A DNA stretch of 64,000 nucleotides from Cenococcum geophilum 1.58. Taxonomy: Eukaryota > Ascomycota > Dothideomycetes > Gloniales > Gloniaceae. Shown here piece after piece: positions 22,601 through 35,459 of the stretch. A program made the translations under genes and the position numbers. The notes under the pieces were generated by a model, which was not told the origin of the DNA, did no database searches, and saw only the letters and a program-made list of their open reading frames with translations. Each line of letters opens with the position of its first letter. Position 1 is the stretch's first letter. The stretch is from NCBI GenBank assembly GCA_001692895.1, contig KV748183.1, positions 2,542,001 to 2,606,000 of the forward strand, written 5' to 3'.

Positions 22601-23700
22601 TATTAGATATAGCTTTCGAGAAGCTGTCCGTATATTCTTGGTAGGGCTGTAGTAGCTTTTTATAGATAAGCCGGCGAAGTTCTTCCTTATTATTAGGTAG
22701 GGCGTCTTGTCCCTTTCTATCCTCTATTAGCTGGTCTATCTTATAGAGGCTAGTATACCCAATTACTACGTCCTTACGCTTCGCCCCTTATAGGAAGTTC
22801 CTTACCTTAGGTAGCGTGATGTCTGCTATCTTAAACTCCCTAGTAGATGAAGGCCTCCTTACTTTCGGCTTTGACGGTAAAGCTAGCCTAAGGTAGAGCT
22901 GGTCCTCTATTTTCCTAATTATATCTTAGGTATTAATCTTTTAAGTATGCTTGTAGTTATATAAGGTCCGTTTAATTTGCTTCGGCCTAGCTCGCCCCTC
23001 CGGTTTGATTTTAGTAGGGGGCTTCTTCTCTTAAAGCTCTCTAATTGCGACTATATATTTAAGAATACGTTAGGGGGTAGGCCTAGGCTCTTGGTCTAGT
23101 AATACGTCTCTTTAATCTGCGTCTCTCTAGTGATCCTTATTAATCGGCGGGGGTAGGAGTTCTTTCCTCAGTATAATTACGTCCTGCCTACTATAGTAGT
23201 TCCTCTTAGTTCGCCATACTAAGACCTAGTGTTTGCAGTTAATAAGGGCCCTAGTCTTCTTAAACTACCTATAGCTAATAAGAAGATTATAGCGGCTAGT
23301 GTTATAGAATAGGAACCACGTAGGGACTCGTCGGCTATCTATAACTAGGTTAGCCTTAAAGAGCTATCTAATTATATCCGTCTGCTAATTATTATGGCCT
23401 AATACGGCAGCTCCTTATCCTTTAATCTTATAGAGCTTTGGCTGCAGTCGTTACTTAATAATTAGTAGTAGCTTATAGTGTATAAAGGCCTCTCCGCCTG
23501 CACTAAAGTTAAGTAGGCTTACTATATTAAGAGCCACGCCGCCTAGCGCGATCCTGTATAGTATTATAAGGGCTATGCCTTCTAAGATCTCCTTTAGCTG
23601 TATAGGCGCTATATTAATTGCTCCGATCTACTCTAGGTAGGAGACTTCTCCTAAAGCTGCTTATTTTCTAACTCTGTTAAGTTAGTAACTATCTTATACT
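19640..23700 (-). pseudogene. Element H pol with chromodomain
   Basis: RT reads YKYRVIPFRLYNGPTSF and FINNVLFNYLDDFYTAYIDN. The active site at 22071-22082 is YIDN, where YIDD is expected (G>A). The following connection reads LGFYNFYQRF, with RNase H to MRIIYRLGTANIVANTL near 21300 (GAANVVAD-like end). Integrase includes FGYPQTNSNTEVLNQYI near 20500 and LAGPYKI near 20020. A chromodomain at about 19747-19865 has EPEYEINKILTSRI, YKASWVGYN and DDTWY. Protease lies upstream of RT but its active site was not pinned down. Confidence 0.85.
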
Positions 23701-25325
23701 CTTTACTTTGGTTAATTGCTTTAGCTTTTATCTTCTTCGGCGCTATATAGTTATTAGAATAGTATCCTTACTTGCTATAGTTAAAGCAGGTAACTAGCGC
23801 TTTTGCGGCTAGTGCTGGAGTTAGAGATTGCTAGGAAGGGGGGGGACCCTTAATCTCTTTAGCGTACTTAGTGGGAGCTCTCTTAATAGCCTGGGCTGCT
23901 CTATAGTCACTTTGTTCCTTATCTATCTGCTTTAGACCTTAGGCGTACTATTAAGCAGTCTTATAATAGGCCTAGAAGCTATAGTCTTCGTCTACCACCT
24001 TAACTTCTATTTAGACGCATAGGCTATTGTAAAGCTTATTATAAAGCTCCTCTTTTTACTAATCTTGTGGCATCCTTAAGATATTTACTAGCCGTATGAA
24101 GTTGGATTGGAAATCGTTGAAGTCTCCTAGGTATGGCATCTTTAGGCTTTTAAGATTCTGTTAAGCTTTAATTTGGCGGTCTAGGTCCTTAAAGACGTTC
24201 TCTAAGAACTCGAGTACCTCCTTACTAGTAGGGTTATGTCCTATATCGCGCTCTGCCTCTAAGTAGGGTAAGAGGTAGTTATAAGCTTTACCACCTACAC
24301 GTATTTTAATGTACGCTACTTTTACATCTTCTTTCTAATCCGGGTTGTCTTAATAGAACCAGTCTGTATTAGATCGAAGCTTGTTTTATATATAGCCGTT
24401 CCAGGCATAATAGGTAGGCTCTTTTCTATCTGTCAGCGTAGGTGGGTCTAGAAACTTTGCCGTGCGTCCTGAGCCCGTAACACTGCTCGTCTAAGAGAGT
24501 AGTGTCCCTTCTTATATCGTCCGTGACGGTATACTTTCTCACTCACTATCTTCCCGATCTGGGGCTTGTATAGTAACCTTACGGCCTATCCTTAATATCT
24601 TCCAATTGGCCTCGCGGAGCTCGTCCGTTCTATTATCTAGGTGCTCCTTAAGCTCTGCTATCTTCACTTAAGCTTCTTCTTTTGTATTAAGAGCTTTGTA
24701 CACATAGTTATTTATAAGACGCTATAGCATAGCAATCTATTATTCTATTGCCTTCCTTTGTATTCCCTAGAGCCTTAGTTCCTCTATAAGTTCGGTTATA
24801 GGAATCGCGGCTAGGCTTTAGGTGGTTACAGCTGTATATTCTCTCTTTATCTCTATTTTGAAGTATATAGGGTTCTTATCGTCTTCCGATTACGCTATAA
24901 GACGGTCCTATTTGCTCTTTATATCGTCTGAAAGCTCTATCTCGCCATAGTACGGTTAAAGCTCTGGCGGCTCAAGTGGCGCGTCTACAGGCTCCTCGCG
25001 TCCTACTAGCGTTGGGCCAGTAGCTATCTCTAGCGCACTAGGCCTTAATACACTCTTTTTTACTATAGTGTCTCTTTTGCTTTCTTAGGCAATTCCTTTT
25101 GCTACTAAGATTATAATTAGGGTAATCCTTTTAATCTAATTGCCGCAGTCTCTTCTTTTAGCTGCTTAATCTACTATCGCAATTGCCTACTCGTTGCAGG
25201 GCTTTGGTGGGTTAATTGGTCTGTAGTTATGGTGGTAGAATAGCTCTCCGTCTGGCTATGCGTTTGACCGTTAGATCTAGTATTGTGTCGCCTCTATAGG
25301 CCAGTTAAGGTTGACCTTAGTCTAA
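23701..25325 (-). pseudogene. Element H gag
   Basis: The nucleocapsid knuckle at 23747-23788 reads C-F-N-Y-S-K-x-G-Y-Y-S-N-N-Y, a CCHC box with two Cys and the His turned to Tyr. The upstream part is poorly readable and no start codon could be fixed. Confidence 0.65.
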
Positions 25326-25515
25326 TGTTACGGCTAACTTCCCGTGGGAGCGATCTGATAGATTAAGTAATAATAAGGGGCTATATTATGAATAGACTAA
25401 GGTAAAGAGCTTAAAAGGGGTGTGGGTAGACGACTATATATATGTCCGGTAGTCGGAACAACGTTAATTTATAACCGACGACGCCTTCTAGTAGCCATGT
25501 AGACGAACCGTCACA
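25326..25515 (-). repeat. Element H 5' LTR
   Basis: TGTTACGGCTAACTTCCCG ... CGAACCGTCACA, 190 bp as in the partner; differences are transitions. Confidence 0.9.
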
Positions 25516-25639
25516 TGGTTAAAGTTTCGAAATATCTGAAATTTTACGGTATTGGTAGAAAACGGTAGAATATAGCAGAATTTGGTAGATAGCTATATTA
25601 GGGCTTTAGGGCGTTTTTGTCCCTATATTCTTCTAGTAA

Positions 25640-28202
25640 CTTATTATCTTTATTATATTAGTATTCCATCTATTTATCTAGGTACTTTAGGGGTCTAGGC
25701 GTATTAGGGTATTAGTTATAAAACTCTTTAAGCTTCTAGGGGCAGCCTATAAAGTTCTACGTAGAGTACTAGGTTAGGTTAGGATTATAGCCCTTCTATT
25801 AAATATAGTATTTTAGCGTTCCCTATACTATTTTATAGGCCAGTATTTTATTAACCTCCTATTTATCGTCACCGTTTACTTAAACTAGTAGGGGAGGCTT
25901 ATTCTTTTATTTAGGCAATAGGTTGTTTATAGCTTTCTATAACTTATCTAGTAGGGGGATAGGGTAAACCCTAATTAAATCTAGGGGCTTTATTTTGTAT
26001 AAGTTGCCTATCTTTTTAAAAACCTTATATGGTCCTGCTATCTAGTAGTCTAGCTTATAGCTAGGTTATTTAGTTTTCCAATTCCTTATTATAACCTAGA
26101 CTATATTACTAGGGGCAAAGTTAGGCTCTTACTAGTGTTTATTCGCCTGCTATTTTATTAACCTTTAAGCTTTTTCTAGGTTCTTGCGGGTTACCATCTA
26201 GGCTTCCTCCAATTATTTGGCGTACTATTAGGCCTTAATATAGGATAGCTTCTTTTATACAGTTTAGGGTTCTTCTAGCCTTTTCCAGTTAAAGCTTATA
26301 TAGGGTAAGTATCCTATTTTTAGCTAAATTGGGGTAAACCCTGTGGAGTTATAGGATAGGGTTGCTTGCGCGTAGTTTATTAAGGGTAGCAGTTTAAACT
26401 AGTTGTTTTAGAAATAGTTAATAAAGGGCCTAAGCCTCTAGTTTAGGTACTAATTTATAATCTCCGTCTAACCGTCTATTTAGGGGTAATAAGCCGTAGA
26501 AAGCTTTAGCTTAATACTTAGGATTTAGGTAAACTTATTCTAAAAGGCTAATATAAACTATAGCTTATAATTAGATATAATAGTATCTAGTAGTCTATAG
26601 ATTTAGTAGATATAATAGACATATAGCTAGGCTACCTCTTTAGCATTAATGTTTTTATAATAGGGGATTAAAAACGGGCGTTTACTAAAGCGGTTAACTA
26701 TAACTATAACTATATTATATCCATTACGGTCCCTAAATAGTTTATAAAAGTCTATAAAGATATACTGCTAAAGGCGCTCTAGTATTAGGAGTGGCTTAAG
26801 TAGTCCTAGGGTCTTATTCTATGGGACTATAGCTCTCTAGTAGTCTTTGTAGTTCCATATATATTAATTAATATTTATAACTATTCTTAGCTAGTAGTAG
26901 CGGTAGTTAATAATCTTATAGGTCCTATTCTTGCTAGGGTATACTATAGAGACTTAGTAATAAGCTTTACAGATTAGTTTAGTCCGTAAATTATTAACGT
27001 TAGGGACTATAAGCCGCTCCTAGTATAAGAGCAATCCTTCCTCTATCTTAAAATTGGGGTTTTTTTTATAGCTTATTTACGGAGGGCCCTTAGGGTATTA
27101 GCCGTGCGGTTTACGGTTAGAAGGTAGTTAATTAGCCCTATTAGCTTATCTAAGGACTCCTTTATTAGTGCTAGCTTATTTTACTAGGAGTCTAGCTCCT
27201 TAAGGATTTATAGGTTAAGCTATTCTAGATAAAGGAGGGCACGCGTCTAATATTAGGTCTTTAGCTTATCCTAGGGTCCTATATCTTATTCTCTTTAGGT
27301 TAGGGTATTAGCCTTAAAGTTTTACTTATTAGAATAATATATAATTATAAAAAAGAATTAGGAGAGTATTTTAGCTTATTAGGCTTATTATTTAATAAGC
27401 TGCTCTATAGCTATAAAGTACTCTAGGGCTTTATAATTTATATATATCTTAATCTGGGAGTTTGTACCTTTAAGCTCTATATATTATTAGAAAAGTAATT
27501 AAATAATAGCTAGTATTTCTTTATTATATACTTTATAGTTACACTTAGCTAGGTTTATTATTTTTAAGAAGAAAGTAATAGGGTACTATTTACTGTCTAG
27601 ATATAACTATAATAGGATTCCCGCTATAACCCTATTAAAGGTATCCGTTTCTAGCATTAATTTAAGGTCTAGGTTATAGTAATAAAGAATTAAAGAAGAG
27701 ATAAGCCAATCCTTTATCTCTTTAAAGGCTTTTATATAGCTATTATTAAAGATAAAAGGCGTATCCTTCCTAGTTAGTCGTATAAGAGGTTTTATTATAA
27801 TTTTATAGTTATAGATAAACTAGTAGTAGAAGTTATAAGAGCTAAGAAAGGATTAGATTCCTTTTACTATATAAGGGGGCCTCTAGTTATAAATTACCTT
27901 TACCTTCTTAAGGTTAACCTTAATTCCTTTTATAGTTATAATAAACCCGAGGTATTTTATACGTTTTACCCTAAACTTGCATTTCTTAATATTAACTTAT
28001 AAGCCTGCGTTTTATAGTCTCTTTAGGACCTTCTTAATATAAACTTAATATTTAAGTTTATTATCTAAGTATATAAAAATGTCGTCTAGGTATACTATAT
28101 AGAATTTATTAAGATAATTAAAAAGAACGTTATTTATATACCTTTGGTATATAGCTAGTCTATTTATTAGTCTAAAAGGAAAAACTTTATATTTATAGAA
28201 AC
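25640..28202 (-). pseudogene. Element A pol, downstream part (RT end to chromodomain)
   Basis: Starts inside RT: FYKYKVFPFRLINRLAIYQ and YINNVLFNYLNKFYIVYLDD. The catalytic YLDD at 28081-28092 is intact, unlike in C, D, G and H. RNase H and integrase follow toward 25990, with AGPYKVFKKIGN near 26030. The chromodomain at about 25751-25867 has EVNKILAYKIV and GTLKYYI. The RT is cut by element G after GAAAC (28198-28202); the N-terminal RT half is at 36465 onward and joins in the same reading sense. Confidence 0.83.
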
Positions 28203-28389
28203 TGTTACAGTACTATAATGAAGTAGACTAAATAACTACGTTATAGTATAAAGAGGAGAAGAAGGTAGAAAGGGGGTATTGTATATAAATAGTAGGGCCG
28301 GCCGCTAAGGTACTAGTAGTAGGCTAGCTAATAGTAGGAAACAGTACGAGATAGTATAGAATAGTATGCGTTAGGTTAGTGCCGTAACA
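28203..28389 (-). repeat. Element G 3' LTR
   Basis: TGTTACAGTACTATAATG ... TAGTGCCGTAACA; near-identical to 36271-36459. Next comes GTACTCCTCTCCC, the complement of the polypurine tract. Confidence 0.9.
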
Positions 28390-28489
28390 GTACTCCTCTC
28401 CCTTAGATAGTTTGGTCCCTAAATTAAATAAATAACTCTAAAATAGGTAGTATTTAGGGTCGCCTGTTTTTTACCACAAAGATATTAGT

Positions 28490-28690
28490 TTTATTTACCG
28501 CCCTTAACTAAGCTAATAGCGATTTTCTATACCGGGTATAGAAAATCATAATTAGTTAGTTTAGTAAGTAAGGTTAGTAGAACTCCACACTACTACCTAA
28601 ATTAGTTTGCGTAGCGTTTCTTAGCAAGAATCTAGCTAATTAAACAACTTTAACCGCTAGTTAAAGTTTTATAATATTTTAACCACTATA
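28490..28690 (+). mobile_element. Palindromic MITE-like repeat, copy M4
   Basis: Central palindrome GATTTTCTATACC-GGTATAGAAAATC (28521-28547, fully self-complementary) with CTAAGCTAATAGC before it, then about 98 bp, then end palindrome AACTTTAACC-gct-AGTTAAAGTT (28646-28668). The best preserved half of the family. It lies between the G LTR and its chromodomain. Confidence 0.65.
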
Positions 28691-28699
28691 AATTTTAAT

Positions 28700-31600
28700 A
28701 CAGTAGTCGGCTATAACCTTAGCGTGACTTTTTTTTATCTTATACCTAGTCTGGGGGTCCTAGCTTCTTAAGGTATTACTTATAAAAGCGCTATATAGCC
28801 TATTCGCAACCCTTTAGGTCTTCTTTTAGCTACTAGGTTATATTCTTATAATATTTCCATTTAATTTTATAAGTTAGGCCTTAGGGGTCTTTATTATATA
28901 CATTAAGGATTTTCTTAAACTCCCATTTATCTTCTATATTACCGTCGTTATCTCTCTCTACTACTTGTCCTTGTATATTGCGGCGCTCTATAGTATTAAT
29001 ATTTACTTAGCTAGAGATCTCTTTAGCAACCTAGAGGCGGACCTTAGATATATAAAAGGATTTATTTACTTAGATATAGTCCGGGAGATCTACTATAACT
29101 ACCCCTTAGTATACTATAAGTACGGGGTATAGGCCGTCCTATTTATCGTCCTATTTCTTTTAAGTTTATTTATCTTTATATTTTTTAAGCTAACTATAAC
29201 TATATCGCCTTTATAAAATAACGCGCTCTTATCCCTACGGGTATTAGCATTATCTTTATAGCGTTACTATAAAATCCGGGCTAGGGCCTTAAGCTATATT
29301 AATATCTGCTTAAAGCAGTTAGCTATAAAGTCTGCGCAAAAGAACTCCTTCTTTACTTGTACTAATAGTATTAGTAGGTAAGAGCCAGTAGGCTTAATTC
29401 TAAGGCGAGGTTTAAAGCTATAGTTTATAAAAAACGGGGAGATGCCTATACTCTTATTAACTTAGTTATTTATAGTAAACTTAGTAAGCGGCAGGTAGTT
29501 AACCTAGTTATCCTATATAAAGCTAATAAAAATATAGAGGTACTTATTTATAGCAGCGTTAATAATTTTAGTTTAGCCGTCTGTTTCTAGGTGTTAGGCT
29601 AAGCTTAGTTTTAAGGTTGTCTTAAGGCGTTTATTTAGTCGTTACTAGAAGTCGCTAATAAATTATATACTATAATTAGAGATAATTATGCTTAGTATAC
29701 CGTAGAGCTTATATACATTATTAATAAAGCCATTAACTAGCTCCTCTATTAAGAGTCCTATTACTAAAACAAGGTATTATATTTTATTTAGGCGGTCTAT
29801 AATAATAAGGATATATTTATATACCTTGCTATAGCGTTAGTATACCAGTAGCGTTATAATATAGTTAATTGAAATATTAGTCTATAGGCGAGCGGGTAGT
29901 TTTAGTAGCTTTAGAAAACCGGGTAAAGCAGAATAGGGGGTTTTAGTGCGAAAGTATAGGGCACAGTCTTTAATAAAGGTAGCCGTAAATTAGGAGATTT
30001 CTAGCTACTAGTATATTTGGTTTAAAAAGTTAAGGGTTTTAATCTAGCCGGGGTAATTAGCGGGGCCGCTACTATAAGAGTAATGGATAACTTCTAGGTG
30101 GAGGTCTAGAGCGTTAGGGATAAAGAGACGTTAGCGGAAGTAGATCTGTCCGTTAATAATACTATATTTTAACTTATTATAATAAAGTAATCTCCTAATC
30201 TTCTTTAGCTAACGGTAAGCTTTCTAATTATATAGGGCCGCTACTATATTTCTTATAAGTTTGTTCTCCTAGTATCCTAATTAAATTAACTTATCTAGTA
30301 ACCTTTTAGCTATTTTAGGGTCTAGAGCGGCTATAAACTCTATATTATTAAAGTTACGGGACTTATATAGCAATTCTTCTAAGATTATAGGGTTAACTTT
30401 CTAGGGTGGTATAATAACTTAGGCTTAGTAGCGGAGGTATTTATTATTAGCGTCCTTAGGCCTTATTTCTAGTAGCTAATTTAGGGTATTAGGGAGCGTA
30501 GCTTTGTTACTGGGTCTATATATAATTATAAAGTTAAACTATAAAAAGGAACTCTGCCTACTAGACTTGGCGTTAATTTAGCTACTTAGTAGTTATAAAC
30601 ATCTATAGGTTTTTATAGTCGGTAATAATTTTAAACGGCTCCTTAGTCCCTTATAGCTTAGGACGTTATTCCTCTAAAGCCTTAATAATAGCTAAGAGTT
30701 CTTTATTATAGATTTTATAGTTATACTTTAGCATAGAGTGCTTTACGGAGAAGAATGCGATCAGTCTTAATTTACCGTTATTATTATACTGGGAAAGGAC
30801 TCCGCCAGAAGCCTAATTTAATGCGTTTATCTTTGCCACTGTCTTCTTTATATAGTTATAGTATGCTAGTACTAGTACTAAGGTAAAGGCTCTCTTAAGG
30901 CCTTAAACGATTTAGCTTATTTTAGTCCCTATAGCCATCTAATATCCTTCTTTAGGAGTTTTATTATAGGTATAGCGACGGCAGAGTAGCCTTAAATAAA
31001 TTATTAGTAGAAGTTCGCAAAGCTAAGAAATTGTTATAGTTCTTTAATTAATATTGGGTCCTTTTATTCCTATAAGGCCTGTACCTTCTTAGGGTCTATA
31101 ATTATGCTATTAGTTAAAATAATTAAGCCAAGGTATTTCGTTTTAGTAAAGTAGAACTTAGACTTATTAATATTAATCTAAAGTCTAGCATTACCGAGTC
31201 TTTAGATAACTTTATTTATATACTTAGTATACTTAGTACGTGTTTTAGAAAAGATAAGGACGTTATTAAGGTAGGCAGTATAGTAGTTATTAAGGGCGTT
31301 ATATAAGATATAATTAATATAGTTTTAGAATATAGTGGGTACGTTATAGAGGCTAAATAGTATAACTAGTATCTTATAGAGTCCAAACCAGGTAATAAAT
31401 GCTATAAGCTACTTATAGCCCTCCGTAATCCGGATTCGGTTAAACGCAGCGATTATATTAAGTTTAGTAAAGTACTTAGCACTATAAAGTGCGTTAAGTA
31501 TCTTACGGATTAGTAGCAGTGGGTACCAATTTTCAATAGTAACTATATTTAGGCCTTAGTAGTTATAATAAATTTGCACACCGCTACCAGGCTTAGTAGT

Positions 31601-33100
31601 GAGAAGGAGTAGTACGGTAGCTAGTAAGGTTAATTTGCGGATAAAACCCTTATCTAGTATCTTATTAATCCACTTTTTTATATACCTAAGTTTAGTAGGT
31701 AAGAGTGGTCTATTTTTATAGTATAGGGCCTAGTTTCTAGAAATAATCTTAATTTTATAGTCCCATAGTCGGTAAGGGGGTAGCTTATTTATATTTTTAG
31801 GGAGAAAGTGCTTAATATATTTGCGGAACTCCTTTAGTAAATATTATAAAATATCTTTATAGGTTAATCCTAGTTTGCCTTTTAGGAATTTTTTAATATT
31901 AGTATTAACTATTTTCCGGCATAGAGACTTAGGCTTGGTTTTTAGGTTTGTCTTAAGGAAATTATAAAAATAAGGGGGTAGCGCTTTACGGGCTTCTTCT
32001 ATTATATAGTCGCCCTCTACTAGCTAGCGGAAAGACTTTTTTAATAGGTTTAGTACTTCTATTAGGCTTATAGGCAGCTCTTTAAGCAGCTATTAGTGTT
32101 CTTTTTATTTAACTAGTTCTACTAGCTCCGCTATATAAATCCTTATTAGCTTTACGCCTTTTTATTTATAAAACTAGGTAAAATTAATAGTATAAGTATA
32201 TTTAATGTTATCTAGTTTGGGGCATGTTTAGTTCTCTAGTGCTATAGCTAGGCTAGCGCGGCTTAGTCGGCCCTAGGGGGTAGAAATACGGCGGCGGCCC
32301 TATATAGTATACGCGGGAGATAGGTATAAGGTTAGGCGTTATAGGGGGAAGGTCTTAATTACTTTGGTTTTAGTCTTAGCTATAACACCTTTAGCTGTTA
32401 TACACGCGGTTATATATATATATAGTAAATAACTTAGAGTTAGGTATTTTATTAGCTAGCTTCGGTTAAGCGGGTATATATAGGGGGCTTATAGTTCTAG
32501 CGGTATTTATATTCTTAGGGGTAGGGTAGTAGTCCAGTCTTCTAGAATCTCTGTTTTATTTACTATATATATTAGCTTACTAGTATTAGATACCTCTTTT
32601 ACTATTAACTAATAGTATCTAAGCGTTAGCCGTATAATATATCCGTATAGTGCTACTCGGTTATAATTAGGGATATACTATAAGGTACAGTTATAGGCAT
32701 AGTAATTAAAGTTAAACTTAAGCCCTAAAACGGGGAAGTTTATATTTAGGTTATGCTTTTTAAGCTAGGGCATTTTAAGGATTACTAGTATTAAGGGTAA
32801 TAACTTTATAACGTAGAAAAGTATAGATTCTATATAGTAGCCGATTATTATTTTTACTATAAAGTAATAGGTAATAAAGCTAGATTAGAGTCCGTTAATA
32901 AGGCGGAGTAGTTTTAGGACTAGAAGTCTTTTTATTATAATATTATACTTCTTTATAAGTAAGCCTTTATCTATAAACGCTAGTGCTATACTACTACTAT
33001 TAATAAGGCTTACTGTTTTAATAAGAACTTTTAAGAGTAGGTTATATAGTAAGGAGAGGTAAGTCTAAATAAGGATGGAATTTCTATTATTGTTTATTAT
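28700..33100 (-). pseudogene. Element G pol with chromodomain
   Basis: Protease near 32971-33012 reads LINSSSIALAFID (LIDSGA-type). RT has FGLYKILVILFSLYNVP and AYLNNVLIF. The active site at 31262-31273 is YLNN, both Asp codons mutated to Asn. The connection includes KYLGLIILTNSI. Integrase spans roughly 30300-29170. A chromodomain at about 28760-28935 has EDKWEFKKILNVYNKDP and YKIKWKYYKN. TAA/TAG stops throughout. Confidence 0.8.
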
Positions 33101-35220
33101 TTTAAAATTAAATAGTAGTTAGCTTAAAATAAGGTTTAACTAATCTAGTAATATAGATCTAATTCTTTTATTTTCCTTTCTATATAGTTTTAACCCTTAA
33201 AGGCAACTTAGTCTAAGGGTTAGCTTTTTAATAGCTGCGTTATAGGGCTTAGCTAGTGGCTGTAGTCTTAGCTAGTATATCCTAATATATTGGTCTCTAA
33301 CGGTATATATATACTAGGGGGTACTTCGCCAATAATATAGCCGGTTTTATAGTTGGTAATAACACGGAGTACTTATCCGTAGTTTGCGTATAGGACTATT
33401 AGCTAGGGCTATATTAGGGAAAGGAATTACAGGGGTAGGTTTCTGTATCTAAACCTATATCCTTATCCACAGTTACCGCCTTAATTACTATCCCCTCTAT
33501 TAAAGAATCCGCCGCGGCTAGGGGGGGGGGGTTAGCGCGGTGGTATTAAAAGGGGATTTAGGTTTTACTAGGGGTTGTAAGTATCTTTCTAGTAGCTAAG
33601 TTAACCACACGCTATATAAAGTCTGTTATTTATACAATGTCTTTAAATATTATTAGGGAGGCTATTACTACCGCTACTAAACTTAATGGCGTCTAGGTCT
33701 ATTAGGTTATTCTATAGTAATATAGGTTAATAGCCGCTAGCGGCACTTAGCTTAGTGGTATTTAACTTAGTATAATAGGTATAGTTCTATAGGTTATAAG
33801 CAAATACATCTATCTACTTACTCTAGCCTTTATAGTTAATATCGCCGATTTTACAGCTAAGGGTAAAGGCTAGGTCCTTTATTTTAGAGGAAATATTCTT
33901 CTTAAGCAAATCCACTTTTTGTTCCTCGGTCTTGTTTGCTTTAATTATTAACTTATTAAGCTTTACTTTCTAAGACCAGTAGTTACGCTTGCCTTAGCTT
34001 AAGGTATCTAACTTATTTTTAGCCACTTAGGTTATATCTATAGTCTTATAGTGTCCTCTTATATATATAAACATAGACTCTCAGTTAGAAAAGGTCTATT
34101 TATTTAGGTTATTTGGGTATATACATAGCGTATTAAGGCTATATTTAATATAGTTATAAGCCTTATTTATTAGTATGTCTGATATATAGAGGATTTCGTC
34201 TATTAGGGTTTTAAAGCACTTTATATCCCTCCGGAAAACGCCTTAAATTTTTATTTTCTATATTTTAAAATTTTCTTATTTTTTAATTAGTGATCCCTTA
34301 CTATTAAATGGGGTTAGATCTTTTACTTTACGCTTTTTTCTATAGGGCTTAGTTAAAAGAAGGGAGCTAGTAGTAGGGTTCTTGTCGGTAATAGTCTTGG
34401 TAAGTGTAGTAATTTAAGAGCTTAGGTTTTATATAGTCTTAGTATATACAAGGGCTTACTGTTTATATTATTTAATATATAGTTTAAGTGGCCGTCAAAA
34501 ACGGACTCTGTACCTATACGTGGTGACGGCTACGAACCTAAGTCTTCGAAGTTCAGACTTAAAGCTAACGTAGAGACGTCGTATAGCGTGCGATATAACC
34601 TAGTGGTGGTAGTTATAGGTATTATGGGCGGTAGTGAAAAGTTTTTATATAGGATGGTGAGATCTTAAAAATAACTACTAAGTGCCCCTTACAGCAATAA
34701 TAACAACACTATTCTCCTATTAAGGCACCTATACGATCCAACATAGATATATAACATTCGATAATATCCCCTAACCCCCAGTAAAGAGTATTAACGACCT
34801 CTTATATTAACGAATAAGCGATTGCGAATAAGCAACGAGCAAATATACGGCCCCTCCTAACCCTTAGGGCAATCGCCTGCGGAGCATGCGGTTACTTACT
34901 ATTAACTATTAAATACTACCTAGCAGCCTAGATAATACCGTACGGTTTTCCTGTCTTCTCTTAAGGAGTGGTAACCCTTAGTAAGGGCCTAGTGACTAGG
35001 GCCTAGGTATAAAAGATACTTAGGCACACACGTCCCGCTCGCCTTTTAGTATAGTGGTTTATAAATAAATCCCCCTTACGCCTTTAATAGGCCTTAGGGG
35101 GGGGGAGGTATAGCGTATATAGTAATGGTTAATAAGAGATAGTATATAGGGGGTAGTTAAAATACGGAATATAACTATAAGTATATAGTAATCGAACGGC
35201 AAGGCCTAGCTAGGACGTAG

Positions 35221-35459
35221 TGTGGGAGGGTACGACCACTCTCAGATAGGAAAGTCACAGTGCCGTCTGTCTGTCGGTCGGTCGGTCGGTCGGTCGGTCG
35301 TCAGTCGTAAATCAATCAGTAGGAAAGCAGTCAGTAAGAAGAAAGGAAAGAATGTATTCCGGTAGGTCGTGATGTCTAAGAAGGAGGGAAAGCCGAAGGC
35401 TCTATAAATAGCAAGAAAATGCCAGGTACTAGGCGTGAGCCATTTTTAACCCCACCACA
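35221..35459. repeat. Solo LTR, young and not RIP-mutated
   Basis: TGTGGGAGGG ... CCCACCACA; absent from SINE-1a at the same site. GTAG is duplicated at both sides (35217-35220 and 35460-35463). TG...CA ends and size fit a solo LTR. Base composition is balanced and CpA/TpG are common, in contrast to everything around it. It contains a CGGT microsatellite. Confidence 0.65.
35266..35301. repeat. (CGGT)n microsatellite
   Basis: About seven tetranucleotide units preceded by variant CTGT units, inside the solo LTR. Confidence 0.9.

Larger units (their letters stand above)
19336..25515 (-). mobile_element. Element H, complete chromovirus
   Basis: A 6.18-kb Ty3/gypsy element with two 190-bp LTRs (19336-19525, 25326-25515). 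Target duplication is CGGTT (19331-19335) and TGGTT (25516-25520), one RIP change apart. Order on the minus strand: gag, RT, RNase H, integrase, chromodomain. It sits in the palindrome of M3 in the 3' region of element A. Less eroded than A or G but still without an intact frame. Confidence 0.92.

Noticed and set aside
35266..35301. CRISPR-like or coding repeat
   Set aside because: Plain tetranucleotide microsatellite in a eukaryotic LTR; no spacer structure anywhere in the window.
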